A DNA stretch of 55,129 nt from Methylomagnum ishizawai (GTDB taxonomy: Bacteria > Pseudomonadota > Gammaproteobacteria > Methylococcales > Methylomonadaceae). A model generated the notes under the pieces. It was not told where the DNA came from. It saw only the letters and a program-made list of their open reading frames with translations, and did not search any database. The stretch's first letter is position 1. The number at the start of each line of letters is the position of its first letter. This document shows, piece by piece, positions 44,724 through 54,376 of the stretch. The translations under genes and the position numbers were made by a program. The DNA lies in contig CAMAVM010000019.1 in the NCBI GenBank assembly GCA_945861705.1, positions 1-55,129 of the forward strand, written 5' to 3'.

Positions 44724-45219
44724 CTGATAACGATGTCAGTGTGCGGGTAGTGGGTGAAACCTGTAATTTTAGGGAATACAAACCTAGGTTTGCACCCCGC
44801 CTTATCAATCAAGTTGCAGATTTAACCCACTACCAGTGTACGCACAATAGTTTCAGTTATCCTAGCCCTAATAGACATCTGGTACAAATTTTATCGTTTA
44901 CACGCCCTACTTGGGAATGCTGCCAGAAAAGTGCTGAAAATTTATGCCCTGCCTTGATAATAACCCGAATTATCAAACAAATTCCTGATTAGCAAGATGT
45001 TCCAGTCGAAAAGTAACTGATCCCCTTTTCCTAGGAGAGCTAAGGTGAGGGGTTCAATAAGGCTTTTTACCATTTTTGAAAGACTGGCATCCGTGTTAAG
45101 TGATTAGCCTCGTTTCATTCCTTTCACTCTAGTTTTTGCTATCATGAACCCTTTGATTAACTCTCGCTGTTGGATAAGCAATATTTTTTACCAGTAAGTA
45201 AGCGCCGCATAAAAAATAA
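44724..45219. other. Intergenic region with a REP-like palindrome
   Basis: About 500 bases between divergent genes without a convincing ORF. At 44773-44798 lies the palindrome family core CAAACCTAGGTTTG (44779-44792) flanked by imperfect GGAATA/CACCCC. The rest shows nothing I can name. Confidence 0.6.
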
Positions 45220-46760
45220 ATGAAAAATAATAGCTTACCCGTACAAACTCTGGCTTTAGCCACCTTTGTTGTATTCGTGTCTTTTGTATGGCAGGGTAAC
45301 AAGGGATTCAACCTATGGGAGAAGGCTACCTTTGGTATGGCGCTCAGCGTGTAATGCTAGGTGAAGTGCCTATGCGTGACTTCATGTCCTACGATCCTGG
45401 GCGCTACTACTGGTCGGCTACCATCATGAGATTGTGGGGCGATAACGGCATCATGACTCTACGCGCTTCAGTCGCAATATTCCAAGCGATAGGTTTATTT
45501 GTTGGGCTATTACTGATTGCCCGTACAGTAAAAAAACAAAATTTCTTTTATCTGTTGTTGTCGGCGATTACCTTGGTGGTATGGATGTTCCCTCGCCACA
45601 AACTATTTGATATTTCGCTATCCATTCTATTAATTGCTGTCTTGACTTACCTTATCCAAAATCCGACCGGCAGACGTTACTTTTTTACCGGATTGTGCGT
45701 AGGGCTTGTAGCAATCTTTGGGCGTAATCACGGTATGTATGGTGTAGTGAGCAGCATTGGGGTAATACTTTGGTTAAGCATTAAACGGGTGGATGGGTCA
45801 GGATTTATTAAGGGATTTTCGCTGTGGGCAGTAGGAGTTGCAGCAGGTTTTGCACCCTTACTTTTAATGACATTGCTCATCCCTGGATTTGCTATTGCAT
45901 TTTGGGAAAGCATCACCTTTTTGTTTGAAGTTAAAACGACTAACCTACCACTTCCAATACCCTGGCCTTGGCAAGTTAGCTTCGCCTCAGTGCCGCTAGG
46001 CGAAGCGATTCGTGACGTGTTGGTTGGTTTATTTTTTATCGCAATCCTCGTTTTTGGCGTGCTGTCTATCATCTGGGTGGTCTGGCAGAAATTTCGGAAT
46101 AAACACGTTTCACCTGTTTTGGTAGCAGCATCATTCTTGGCTCTCCCTTATGCACACTACGCGTATTCACGGGCTGATGTTGGTCATCTTGCTCACGGCA
46201 TTTTTCCGCTGCTGATTGGCTGTCTGGTTCTAATGGCTACGCAGCCTGATAAGATCAAGTGGTCGCTCGAAATTATGTTATGCGGGGCAAGCCGTTGGGT
46301 CATGCACGTATTTCACCCTGGTTGGCAATGTTATGATAGTAAGCAATGTGTGAATGTCGAAATTTCCGGTGATAATCTCTTGGTTGATTCGAGCACAGCG
46401 CAAGACGTTGGGTTACTGCGGAAGCTGGCTGACCAATATGCTCCAAATGGTCAAAGTATCATCGCTACGCCTTTTTGGCCGGGCGCGTATGCTATGTTAG
46501 AACGCAAGTCACCGATGTCGGATATTTATGCTCTATTCTCTCGCTCTCAGGTCTTCGAGCAAGCCGAGATCGAAAGAATAAAATTAGTAAGTCCCAGTTT
46601 TGCTTTGGTTCTCGATTTTCCGCTTGACGGGCGTGATGAATTGCGATTTAGAAACACACACCCGTTAATATATCAATACATCTTGGATCACTTTGAGCGA
46701 CTTCCCGATTCGCCAAATCCTGCCTATCAGATTTACAGAGCAAAAAGGAAAACGCAATGA
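45220..46760 (+). pseudogene. Polytopic membrane protein gene with a one-base frameshift
   Basis: The main frame (ATG 45315 to 46760, 481 residues) encodes a polytopic protein with about ten helices and motifs EGYLWYGAQRV and FMSYDPGRYYWSA, typical of uncharacterised GT-C/GT39-like membrane glycosyltransferases. The 5' part of the expected gene is in another frame: ATG 45220 gives MKNNSLPVQTLALATFVVF and then NKGFNLW, which should join directly to EGYLWYGAQ. One base is missing at about 45319-45320 (TGG GA GAA instead of TGG GAN GAA). The gene is therefore either frameshifted, or affected by a sequencing error, or starts at 45315 without its first helix. Next to a WbqC-like gene, a surface-polysaccharide role is likely. 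Confidence 0.72.
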
Positions 46761-47500
46761 AGAAAGTTGCCATCTTGCAATCCAACTACATCCCCTGGAA
46801 AGGATACTTCGACATGATTGCTGCGGTTGATGAGTTCATCCTGTATGACGACATGCAATACACACGGCGAGATTGGCGCAATCGCAACCAGATAAAGACA
46901 CCACAGGGAGTGCAGTGGCTGACAATCCCGGTACAAGTCAAGGGCAAGTACCATCAAAAAATTAGGGAGACCGAGATTGACGGCTCAGAATGGGCATCGG
47001 CTCATTGGAAAGCATTGGTACACAACTATCGCCGTGCGCCACACTTTGACGACATAGCAGAATGGCTAGAGCCGCTCTATCTTGCTGAATCTTATGCACA
47101 TCTCTCCCGATTAAATCGCCGATTCATAGAAGTTGTGTGCGATTACTTAGGCATCAAGACGGTTATCAGTAATTCTTGTGACTATTCCTTGCTTGACGGA
47201 AAGACAGAACGTCTAGCTGATCTATGTGTTCAAGCTGGTGGCACAGAATACATCTCAGGCCCTTCGGCCAAGGATTACATCAATGAACTCAAACATAACG
47301 AAATTAACGCTGTCTTTCATTATGTGCCGTTGCATTCGTCACCCGCTGGTCAACGCTACGGGCGGGTGCATGGCGAACTGGATATGACCAACCGACAATC
47401 CGAGAGTTTAATCCGTTTGCCTTTGTGGGTAGGGTTAGCACAAGAGCAACAAGATCGGGTTGTTGATGTGCTTGGTAAAGCAGTTTGTGGTATGACCTGA
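46757..47500 (+). CDS. WbqC family protein
   Basis: A 247-residue protein with the WbqC signature: [20 protein letters not shown] (residues 4-23), [15 protein letters not shown] (~residues 35-49), and GPSAKDYI (~residues 173-180). WbqC-like proteins are found in O-antigen or polysaccharide clusters and are proposed acyl/aminosugar-modifying enzymes, not characterised biochemically. It overlaps the preceding gene by 4 bases. Confidence 0.9.
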   Translation: MKKVAILQSNYIPWKGYFDMIAAVDEFILYDDMQYTRRDWRNRNQIKTPQGVQWLTIPVQVKGKYHQKIRETEIDGSEWASAHWKALVHNYRRAPHFDDIAEWLEPLYLAESYAHLSRLNRRFIEVVCDYLGIKTVISNSCDYSLLDGKTERLADLCVQAGGTEYISGPSAKDYINELKHNEINAVFHYVPLHSSPAGQRYGRVHGELDMTNRQSESLIRLPLWVGLAQEQQDRVVDVLGKAVCGMT

Positions 47501-47542
47501 GCAGGAAATGAAAACACGTTTGAGAAAAGTCTGATTAAGTCC

Positions 47543-47618
47543 TTCGACAGGCTCAGGACGAACGGTAAGGTGTTGATTCCGTACGTGGTGAGCTTGTCGA
47601 ACCATGATCGGAATCAAC
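47543..47618. repeat. Intergenic inverted repeat (TTCGACA...TGTCGAA)
   Basis: TTCGACAGGCTCAGGACG (from 47543) and the arm ending TGAGCTTGTCGAA (47601) are imperfect 23-bp inverted repeats (19 of 23 pair). A second exact pair, GTTGATTCCG (47572-47581) and CGGAATCAAC (47609-47618), overlaps it. Such TTCGACA-CTCAG repeats are common in proteobacterial intergenic DNA; a decayed relative is at 17547-17577. Confidence 0.7.
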
Positions 47619-47753
47619 TTGTTCAGAGATTTCTTGAATTGTTAGCTTAGTTTTAGTTAAAGATGAATAGCTTTAATGTGCGTTTCAAGAAAGCAATTAG
47701 GTTTTGAACGGCCTGCCCTTTAGAATAGTCCTATCGCTAAAAATTTTAGGATT

Positions 47754-49418
47754 ATGATAAAAAAACCTTACCTAACGCTGACGATACTGATTTTGGTATT
47801 GATTGCGGTTGCTGTGCAGTTTACCCCTGGCTGGTTACAAAAAGCGGAAATTAATCCACCTGCTACGGCGTACAGCCGTGTACAAGGGGATACCACTAAA
47901 ACCGAAATGCCTTGCTCTAATGAGCATCCCGAATGGCGTCAAGCTCAGGTAATTGATGGCGTGGAGATTGCTGCCGCGCCAGCTTGCGAACCGGACAATC
48001 CTTTTGATATTGCGGCATCGGTGAAGGGTACCAACAATATTTCGATGGCTACCTTGATGCAGTCTAATCTGGCGCAAGATGCGCTGGTTCTGGGTGAAGA
48101 CGTTGACCACGACGGCGATCCTGATGTTATCCACCTCAAGCTGGAAGTCGTCGAGTTCAATGGCGCTAGCCCAGATGGTGATTATTTCATCAACACTTAC
48201 AATATCGCACCAGGCATTCAGCCTGGGCTTTGGGCTTATGCGCCTAAATCGAGTGGTATGGCGTTGAAAAACTTTAGCTCACGCGAGGCACGACCTTTCC
48301 TGCGCGTACCTTCCCCCACCATACGGGTTGAGCAGGGCGATAAGGTGTTCATCACGCTGGAAAATACCCATTATTTGCCGCACACCATACACCTGCATGG
48401 GGTCGATCATCCTTGGCAAAATTCTAAAGGCGAAGATAACGACGGCATGGAAGAGCATCCGGTTTTTCCAGGCAAAAGTCACACCTACGAGATACAGCCA
48501 CGGCATACGGGTACGATGTTTTATCATTGCCATGTACAAACTGCACAGCACATGATGATGGGTTTGAGCGGTATGTTTGTTATCGAGGAAAACCAGCCTA
48601 ATAACTGGGTGCAAACATTCAATGTCGGCGCGGGACAAGTGCGCCATCCATCAGTTGCGGTGAAAAAAACCTACAGCCAGGAATATGATTTGCTTTATCA
48701 GTCCATCGACAAAAAACTGGCAGCTATCATCCAGTCTGCAACCGATCCAAGACTTATCGCAAAGAGCATGAGCCGTGATTACAACATGACCGAGTCGTTC
48801 GAGAATTACTTCCTGCTCAACGGGCATTCTTTTCCTTATACCTTGCGGGATTCGATGATAGTCACGGAAGGTAATGAAGCTATCAAGCTACGTATCGTTA
48901 ATGCCCAGCGATCGCAAGTCGCTATCCATATTCACGGACACAAGGCAACGATTACCGCATTGGATGGCGTGGAGTTACAGCCAGGCCAACAAATAACGCG
49001 CGATGTGTTTGATATAACAATGGCGCAACGGTTAGACCTGAATTTGCAAACCACGAACGATGGCTTGCACAGTTACGGTCCTGGTTTGTGGATGTTCCAT
49101 GACCACGTACCGACCGGAACCACCACCGATGGCATGGAGCCTGGCGGAAATATGGCAATCTTGGCTTACAAACCACTGATTGACGAGTTAGGAATGCCTA
49201 AGATGCACGACCAACTGCTGGGTGAGGTATTCGACAAAGATTACTACGCCAAAAAACAACCGCTTTGGCAGCAAGGGGATTTTGCGGCGGTGTTGGGGGA
49301 TGCGGGGCTTATTTCTCCAGATGTTAAGAAGCTGGTGATTTTTGGGTTGTTGATTGGGTTGATTGTTGGGTTACTTATCGTGCTTATGATGGTTTATAAA
49401 TGGAAGCAATTGCCATGA
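47754..49418 (+). CDS. Membrane-anchored multicopper oxidase
   Basis: A 554-residue protein with cupredoxin domains. It has an N-terminal signal-like helix (residues 5-22) and a C-terminal transmembrane helix (~525-547). Four copper motifs are visible: HTIHLHGVDH (HxH at 213-215), FYHCHVQTAQHMMMG (Cys 259, His 258, 260 and 266), AIHIHGHKA (third site), and MFHDHV (fourth site). The Cys in the first cupredoxin unit suggests a type-1 site there, as in two-domain oxidases or nitrite-reductase-like proteins. The substrate is unknown; a periplasmic copper or metal oxidase is the best guess. It is co-translated with a cupredoxin gene (ATGA overlap). Confidence 0.88.
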   Translation: MIKKPYLTLTILILVLIAVAVQFTPGWLQKAEINPPATAYSRVQGDTTKTEMPCSNEHPEWRQAQVIDGVEIAAAPACEPDNPFDIAASVKGTNNISMATLMQSNLAQDALVLGEDVDHDGDPDVIHLKLEVVEFNGASPDGDYFINTYNIAPGIQPGLWAYAPKSSGMALKNFSSREARPFLRVPSPTIRVEQGDKVFITLENTHYLPHTIHLHGVDHPWQNSKGEDNDGMEEHPVFPGKSHTYEIQPRHTGTMFYHCHVQTAQHMMMGLSGMFVIEENQPNNWVQTFNVGAGQVRHPSVAVKKTYSQEYDLLYQSIDKKLAAIIQSATDPRLIAKSMSRDYNMTESFENYFLLNGHSFPYTLRDSMIVTEGNEAIKLRIVNAQRSQVAIHIHGHKATITALDGVELQPGQQITRDVFDITMAQRLDLNLQTTNDGLHSYGPGLWMFHDHVPTGTTTDGMEPGGNMAILAYKPLIDELGMPKMHDQLLGEVFDKDYYAKKQPLWQQGDFAAVLGDAGLISPDVKKLVIFGLLIGLIVGLLIVLMMVYKWKQLP

Positions 49419-50059
49419 AAGCCCTTGTTATTACCTTAATTCTAGCAATGGGCGTTGTTACCGCTGCATCAGCCATGATGGAACACGATCACATGCTGAT
49501 GGACGAAAAAGGCATGATTATGAATGCCAATACTGACCGCTTGCCCAAAGATTGCCCAAAAATATCCAAGGATGTTGATATAACCATTCGCGCTGGACAT
49601 AAACACGCCAAAAAGTTTAACGGCAAAATGTACGCATTCGATAACCAGCAATGGGATGTTCCGCCTTGTGCGCGAGTAAATGTTACTTTCATCAATGACG
49701 ACGACATCCGACATCAGCTAATGATACATGGCCTACCTGGGTATTTATACCCTCAAGGCATGTTCCATCTGGAGCTTTACGGAGCAGGGGAGTTAAAGGC
49801 TTCTTTAATTATGCCTGCTATGAAAAAAACTTATCTAGTGCATTGCGAACTGCCACAACACATGGAAAAAGGCATGAAATCCCAGCTTAAAGTCGATGGC
49901 GGTGATGGCGACTTATCTAGCATACCTGGGCTGACCAAACCGGTTCGGGCGGATAGTTATACCGTAAACTGGACACCTACTATGGGTGCGATGCTATTGG
50001 CTTGTGTTTTGGTGGGTTGTCTAGTGCCTTTGGCTTTGGTGAGGAAAAGGTTGGGGTGA
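49415..50059 (+). CDS. Membrane-anchored cupredoxin (plastocyanin-like)
   Basis: A protein of 214 residues from the ATG at 49415, which overlaps the oxidase stop as ATGA and gives a clean signal peptide (MKALVITLILAMGVVTAASA). The ATG at 49400 would spoil it. The type-1 copper ligands are visible: His in DIRHQLMIHG and the Cys-x4-His-x4-Met of HCELPQHMEKGM. A C-terminal helix (MGAMLLACVLVGCLVPLAL) anchors it. It probably carries electrons to or from the oxidase. The N-terminus is Met/His rich (MMEHDHMLMDEKGMIM), which suits copper capture. Confidence 0.88.
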   Translation: MKALVITLILAMGVVTAASAMMEHDHMLMDEKGMIMNANTDRLPKDCPKISKDVDITIRAGHKHAKKFNGKMYAFDNQQWDVPPCARVNVTFINDDDIRHQLMIHGLPGYLYPQGMFHLELYGAGELKASLIMPAMKKTYLVHCELPQHMEKGMKSQLKVDGGDGDLSSIPGLTKPVRADSYTVNWTPTMGAMLLACVLVGCLVPLALVRKRLG

Positions 50060-50071
50060 ATTTTATCGATT

Positions 50072-50231
50072 CCATACTCCAGCATCACTGCCCACGGTTA
50101 AGCGTTGAGACCTCTTTCACCTAGAGAACAAACCTAGGTTTGCACTCCAGCATTCACTGTTTATAAGGAATCAAAAAACATGTTTTTTGATTCCGTATTT
50201 CTTAACTGTGGGCAGTGATGCTGGAGTATGG
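50072..50231. repeat. 160-bp fold-back element, copy 2
   Basis: Arms 50072-50102 and 50201-50231 pair over 31 bases with one mismatch. Inside are the CAAACCTAGGTTTG core (about 50113-50126) and the perfect 28-bp palindrome with centre AAAAAACATGTTTTTT (50167-50194). The length is the same as copy 1 at 4281-4440 and the interior is closely similar, while the outer arms differ in sequence but remain complementary. Confidence 0.8.
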
Positions 50232-50244
50232 GAACGATAAAAAA

Positions 50245-50499
50245 TCAATAATGGTATCTACATTGCGCGATTATAATTTCGGTTTCCGTTACCAAATAAA
50301 CTAGCCGATGTTCAAGATCGATCCGCCGAGACCAAAAGCCTGTAAGTTCATGTTTAAGTGGTTCAGGCATCCCGATACCAGTAAATGGATTTCGGCGAAT
50401 ATCCTTAATTAGCGTGTTGATGCGTTTAAACTGAGCCTTATCGGTATCGTGCCAGTGCATATACTGATCCCACGCTTTGCCACGAAAACACAATCTCAC
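50245..50499 (-). CDS. yoeB: Txe/YoeB family toxin
   Basis: An 84-residue RelE-superfamily mRNA interferase. The sequence KAWDQYMHWHDTDKAQFKRI, GIGMPEPLKHELTGFWSRRI and the C-terminal YLVTETEIIIAQCRYHY match YoeB, including the terminal catalytic RYHY. It cleaves ribosome-bound mRNA when free of its antitoxin. It overlaps the antitoxin gene by 4 bases. Confidence 0.95.
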   Translation of the reverse strand: MRLCFRGKAWDQYMHWHDTDKAQFKRINTLIKDIRRNPFTGIGMPEPLKHELTGFWSRRIDLEHRLVYLVTETEIIIAQCRYHY

Positions 50500-50756
50500 T
50501 CATCATCCTCAAGCAATTCATGGTAAACCACGTTTCCCGCCTTAATTTCGGCTATTGCTTGTTCCAAATCCTTTTTGTTCGCAGGGCTTGCCACCAGGTA
50601 AGCCGTTTCGTCATAAGCATTAAAGTCTTCCAGCGACATCAAGACAGCAGGTTTGCCGTTTTGTCGAGTAATCAAGATCGGCAAGTGATCCTCGTTCACA
50701 CGGTCTATCGTTTTTGCCAAGTTGTTGCGTAAATCGGAATAACTAATCGCCAACAT
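50496..50756 (-). CDS. yefM: YefM (Phd/YefM) family antitoxin
   Basis: An 86-residue antitoxin with the Phd/YefM fold: SYSDLRNNLAKTIDRVNEDH (residues 5-24) and ILITRQNGKPAVLMSLEDFN. The acidic C-terminus (YHELLEDDE) wraps the toxin. It probably autoregulates through palindromes just upstream. Confidence 0.94.
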   Translation of the reverse strand: MLAISYSDLRNNLAKTIDRVNEDHLPILITRQNGKPAVLMSLEDFNAYDETAYLVASPANKKDLEQAIAEIKAGNVVYHELLEDDE

Positions 50757-50788
50757 AAAAATTACCTTTTATAAATAAGTCCGCATTA

Positions 50789-50813
50789 TTGTACCGTACT
50801 TATTGTTGTACAA
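50789..50813 (-). promoter_or_regulatory. Candidate YefM operator
   Basis: TTGTACAA at 50806-50813 contains TGTACA, the core reported for YefM-YoeB operators in E. coli, and a half-similar TTGTACC lies at 50789-50795. The region sits 33-57 bases before the yefM ATG, where a promoter operator is expected. Confidence 0.55.
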
Positions 50814-50869
50814 TAAATGAATAATGCGAAAGACCGTAAGGCGCAATAGTGAAAGGCATTGCGCCCGAT

Positions 50870-51469
50870 CTATTTTTGCAACATCAAAGCTAATTGCCTG
50901 AGTGCCTTTCCTCTATGGCTCAACGTATTTTTAGCCTCAGGCGGCAATTCGGCAGAAGAACAATCATGTCCATGCACCCAAAACAAGGGATCGTAACCAA
51001 AACCGTTTGCACCTTGTGGGTGCATGAGGATTTTGCCTTCCCAAATTCCCTGGGCGAGAAGTGGTACGGGGTCGGCGGCGTGTTCCAGCATGACGATGAC
51101 GCAAATAAAGCGTGCGGTGCGATCTTCAAAAGGAACGCCTGCCAGTTCCAGCAGCAATTTGTCGTTATTGTCTTTATCGCTCGCACCTTGTCCGGCATAA
51201 CGGGCAGAATAGATTCCTGGCTCCCCGTTTAAGGCATCCACTGCCAAGCCAGAATCATCGGCAAGTACGGGCAAATGAGAGTGTTGTGCCGCATGGCGGG
51301 CTTTTAACAAGGCGTTTTCAACGAACGTTACGCCCGTTTCTTCTGCTTCCGTCTGAATAAATTCGGATTGAGGGATAATCAAATAGTCCGGTAGCAATGT
51401 CTGGATTTCCCTGATTTTGCCTGGATTATTGCTGGCTAGAACGATTTGAAGTTTTTTTGTATTAATCAT
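50870..51469 (-). CDS. rdgB: XTP/dITP diphosphatase (RdgB/HAM1 family)
   Basis: A 199-residue house-cleaning nucleotidase that removes dITP and XTP. ASNNPGKIREIQ (residues ~13-24), the metal/catalytic LADDSGLAVDAL (~residues 70-81), ANGFGYDPLFWV (~residues 153-164) and SHRGKALR near the C-terminus are the family signatures. Confidence 0.96.
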   Translation of the reverse strand: MINTKKLQIVLASNNPGKIREIQTLLPDYLIIPQSEFIQTEAEETGVTFVENALLKARHAAQHSHLPVLADDSGLAVDALNGEPGIYSARYAGQGASDKDNNDKLLLELAGVPFEDRTARFICVIVMLEHAADPVPLLAQGIWEGKILMHPQGANGFGYDPLFWVHGHDCSSAELPPEAKNTLSHRGKALRQLALMLQK

Positions 51470-51494
51470 TTCTAAAACAAGGTGTTAAAAGTGG

Positions 51495-52034
51495 TTATGG
51501 CTGCTTAAATCCCAACACAGCTTTAACTCGGCGCACTGTTTCGTTTGCCCATAGACTTATAAACCAGGTTTTGATTGATGTAATCTTGGTTTTGATATTG
51601 ACGTATATGGTGCTGGTCTTAATTTTATGTAGCTGCGCTAATAACCATTCGTAACAAAACTTAAACCACGCGAAGGTCAATAATTTGTCTTTGGCGATTT
51701 GAAACAACCAAAACGTGAATGCAGCGATGGGGATTTTTCCGACATAAATTATCGTTGCTGTCAGTACCTGACCTTGGGCAAATAAGCCTATCGCGAAGAT
51801 GCCCAATAGCTCAACAGCGCCGAACAACGCCAGAAAACACACTAATAAGGTATAACGGTTAAGCCTCAGAATTACAGTTTCAAGCTTATGGAGTATCTTC
51901 AGTTCACGGATAAAGGCATAGATCGGTTCGGCAATCCGTTCCCAAACCAGTTCTTCCAAGACCAAATAGATGAACACCAATACCGTCAATAAGGCATTGG
52001 TGACTTTGCTATAAAGAGTTTTAAGCATTAGCAT
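51495..52034 (-). CDS. Hypothetical membrane protein
   Basis: A 179-residue protein with hydrophobic segments at about residues 12-30, 60-87 and 91-112 and a basic, amphipathic C-terminal half. The sequence RELKILHKLETVILRLNRYT suggests a cytoplasmic linker. No family recognised. It lies 25 bases upstream of rdgB on the same strand and may share its transcript. Confidence 0.7.
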   Translation of the reverse strand: MLMLKTLYSKVTNALLTVLVFIYLVLEELVWERIAEPIYAFIRELKILHKLETVILRLNRYTLLVCFLALFGAVELLGIFAIGLFAQGQVLTATIIYVGKIPIAAFTFWLFQIAKDKLLTFAWFKFCYEWLLAQLHKIKTSTIYVNIKTKITSIKTWFISLWANETVRRVKAVLGFKQP

Positions 52035-52218
52035 TCCCAGGATTTGATGAAAAACAGCGATTATTCATAGAGTAAGGCATATTTTCCGATTATGGAATCA
52101 GAAAGACCAGGGGTTCTCAGGGATGGAGCAAATCTAAGCATCATGCTACTATCAAAAGCTGTTGTAATCATCCCATTATAGCTATTCGATATTAAAAGAA
52201 TCATCAAAAGGAAGCATC

Positions 52219-53184
52219 ATGCTCATAAATTGCGTTGCCTATCAAGAAGGCAAAAAACTTAAGGACATCACCATTGAGGAAATCAGCGATTATTTACTGA
52301 TACCTAACTGCTTTGTCTGGGTTGCCTTGCTGGATGCCGAGTTGGCAGAGCTGGAAAAAATGCGCGAAGAGTTCGATCTACATCCGCTTGCTGTTGAAGA
52401 TGCCTGGAACAGCCACCAGCGCCCTAAGATAGAAGAATACGGCGATTCCCTATTTGCTGCGATGCACTTGGTGAAAATGGATGGCGACGATGTGACCGTC
52501 GGCGAAGTTGATGTTTTCGTGGGCTTAAACTTCGTGTTATCTGTGCGGAATCGCAACAATGACGGCTTTCTGGGTGTACGTGCGCGGTGCGAGCGCGAAC
52601 CGCATTTATTAAGCCACGGCGCGGGTTTCGTGTTTTATGCGTTGATGGATGCGGTGGTTGATCGCTACTTTCCCGTACTGGATGCGCTGGAGTCTGAGCT
52701 TGAAGATATTGAAGAACAAATCTTCATCAAAGGTTCTGCGCGTTCTAATATAGAACGCCTGTATGAACTTAAGCGAAAAGTCACCACGCTGAAACACGCG
52801 GTCGCCCCCCTAATTGAAGAAACCAGCAAGCTGCACAGAGGTCGTGTGCCAACGGTTTGCGCCAATACCCGCGAATATTTTCGGGATGTCTACGATCATC
52901 TCAATCGCATTCATGCCTCCATAGAAAACATGCGCGAAACCATAGGCACAGCGATCCAAGTCAACCTGTCGATGGTAACGATAGAAGAAAGCGAAGTCAC
53001 CAAACGCCTCGCCGCCTGGGCGGGTATATTCGCTGTTGCCACGGCATTTGTTGGTATCTGGGGTATGAACTTTGATGTCATGCCGGAATTACGGATGAAA
53101 TACGGTTATCCAGCGGCACTGACTGCAATTGCGCTGGTGTGCGGTATTTTGTATCGGCGGTTTAAGAAGGCGGGGTGGCTTTAA
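52219..53184 (+). CDS. corA: CorA family magnesium/cobalt transporter
   Basis: A 321-residue protein with the large N-terminal cytoplasmic domain and two C-terminal helices. The hallmark GMN motif appears in IWGMNFDVMPEL (~residues 286-297), followed by the second helix and a basic end (RRFKKAGWL). It forms a pentameric Mg2+ channel. A GGAAG ribosome site precedes the ATG. Confidence 0.95.
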   Translation: MLINCVAYQEGKKLKDITIEEISDYLLIPNCFVWVALLDAELAELEKMREEFDLHPLAVEDAWNSHQRPKIEEYGDSLFAAMHLVKMDGDDVTVGEVDVFVGLNFVLSVRNRNNDGFLGVRARCEREPHLLSHGAGFVFYALMDAVVDRYFPVLDALESELEDIEEQIFIKGSARSNIERLYELKRKVTTLKHAVAPLIEETSKLHRGRVPTVCANTREYFRDVYDHLNRIHASIENMRETIGTAIQVNLSMVTIEESEVTKRLAAWAGIFAVATAFVGIWGMNFDVMPELRMKYGYPAALTAIALVCGILYRRFKKAGWL

Positions 53185-53377
53185 GCGGAGTATCTATGAC
53201 CGTGTGATTTAATCCACAGGGAAATCAATTTGCTCAGAATCTCCTTAATGCTTTCTTAATCATCAATATACTACACTTGAACAGCTCGGCGTAATACGCT
53301 TTAATAAGTAACAAAAGGGATTTTCAGTAGTATTTTTATCCTTATGAAAGTGGACTCACATTAAAATTGAATACGAT

Positions 53378-54376
53378 ATGTTGAATGCTAAAAAACTGAA
53401 TTTATTCATCAGCTTATTCGCAGCAGTGATGCTCTTAAGCGGTTGCCAAACGCTATCTGAGTTTTTTCCTGGACATGACCGCCATGTTTTTGAAGAGCCT
53501 AGCGTTCCCTTACAATCTGATATTGATAAGCATGAGTTTGAACTGTCCGGCGATCAAACCCTGATAGGCGAGATAGCCGCAGTAGAATCCCGCGAAGACG
53601 ATACCTTGCCCGATATAGCACGGAATTACGGCTTGGGCTATAACGATATAACTGCCGCTAACGCTGGAGTTTCGGCCTGGACACCCAGGGCAAACAGCCG
53701 TGTTCTCCTGCCTTTGCAATTCATTTTGCCCGATGCGCCCCACAAAGGCATTGTGTTGAATGTTGCTAATATGCGGATGTTTTATTACCCTAGAAAGCAA
53801 CGTAATAAAGTCTATACCTACCCAGTTGGAATAGGTCGTGATGGCTGGAATACTCCGATGGGTATGACCAGTGTTGCCATCAAAACCCCCAATCCCGATT
53901 GGCATGTACCGCCGTCCATACACCGTGAACATGCCGCAAAAGGGCATTATTTACCCAGTGTGGTGCGTTCTGGCCCAGATAATCCCTTAGGGCTTTATGC
54001 TATGCGCTTGGCTATTGGCAGTTATTTAATCCACGGCACAAACAAGCCGTTTGGTATTGGAATGCAGATTAGCCACGGCTGTGTGCAGATGTATCCCGAA
54101 GATATAGAAGTTATGTTTAAGAAAACCGCAGTTGGAACGCCCGTGCGGATTGTGCATGACCCTTATTTGACCGCATGGCATGAGGATATGCTCTATCTTG
54201 AAGCTAATGAACCCTTGGAAAAATGGTCTTCAAGCAAACGCCAGCTAAAAAAGCAGGTCTCGAAGGAATTAAGTAAGATTGCCAAACACCATAAGGCCAC
54301 AGTGGATTGGGCAAAGGTAGACAGCGTAATTCAACGCGCAGACGGCATACCGACACCGGTAAAACTGCAACTATAA
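53378..54376 (+). CDS. L,D-transpeptidase lipoprotein (YkuD family)
   Basis: A 332-residue protein with lipobox LLSGC (Cys ~residue 23), a LysM-like segment (DTLPDIARNYGLGYNDITAA, ~residues 75-94), and a YkuD catalytic domain (~115-260) with HGTNKPFGIGMQ and the active-site SHGCVQMYP (~residues 230-238, Cys nucleophile). It probably attaches or cross-links peptidoglycan through L,D bonds, as in ErfK/YbiS/YcfS proteins. Confidence 0.93.
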   Translation: MLNAKKLNLFISLFAAVMLLSGCQTLSEFFPGHDRHVFEEPSVPLQSDIDKHEFELSGDQTLIGEIAAVESREDDTLPDIARNYGLGYNDITAANAGVSAWTPRANSRVLLPLQFILPDAPHKGIVLNVANMRMFYYPRKQRNKVYTYPVGIGRDGWNTPMGMTSVAIKTPNPDWHVPPSIHREHAAKGHYLPSVVRSGPDNPLGLYAMRLAIGSYLIHGTNKPFGIGMQISHGCVQMYPEDIEVMFKKTAVGTPVRIVHDPYLTAWHEDMLYLEANEPLEKWSSSKRQLKKQVSKELSKIAKHHKATVDWAKVDSVIQRADGIPTPVKLQL

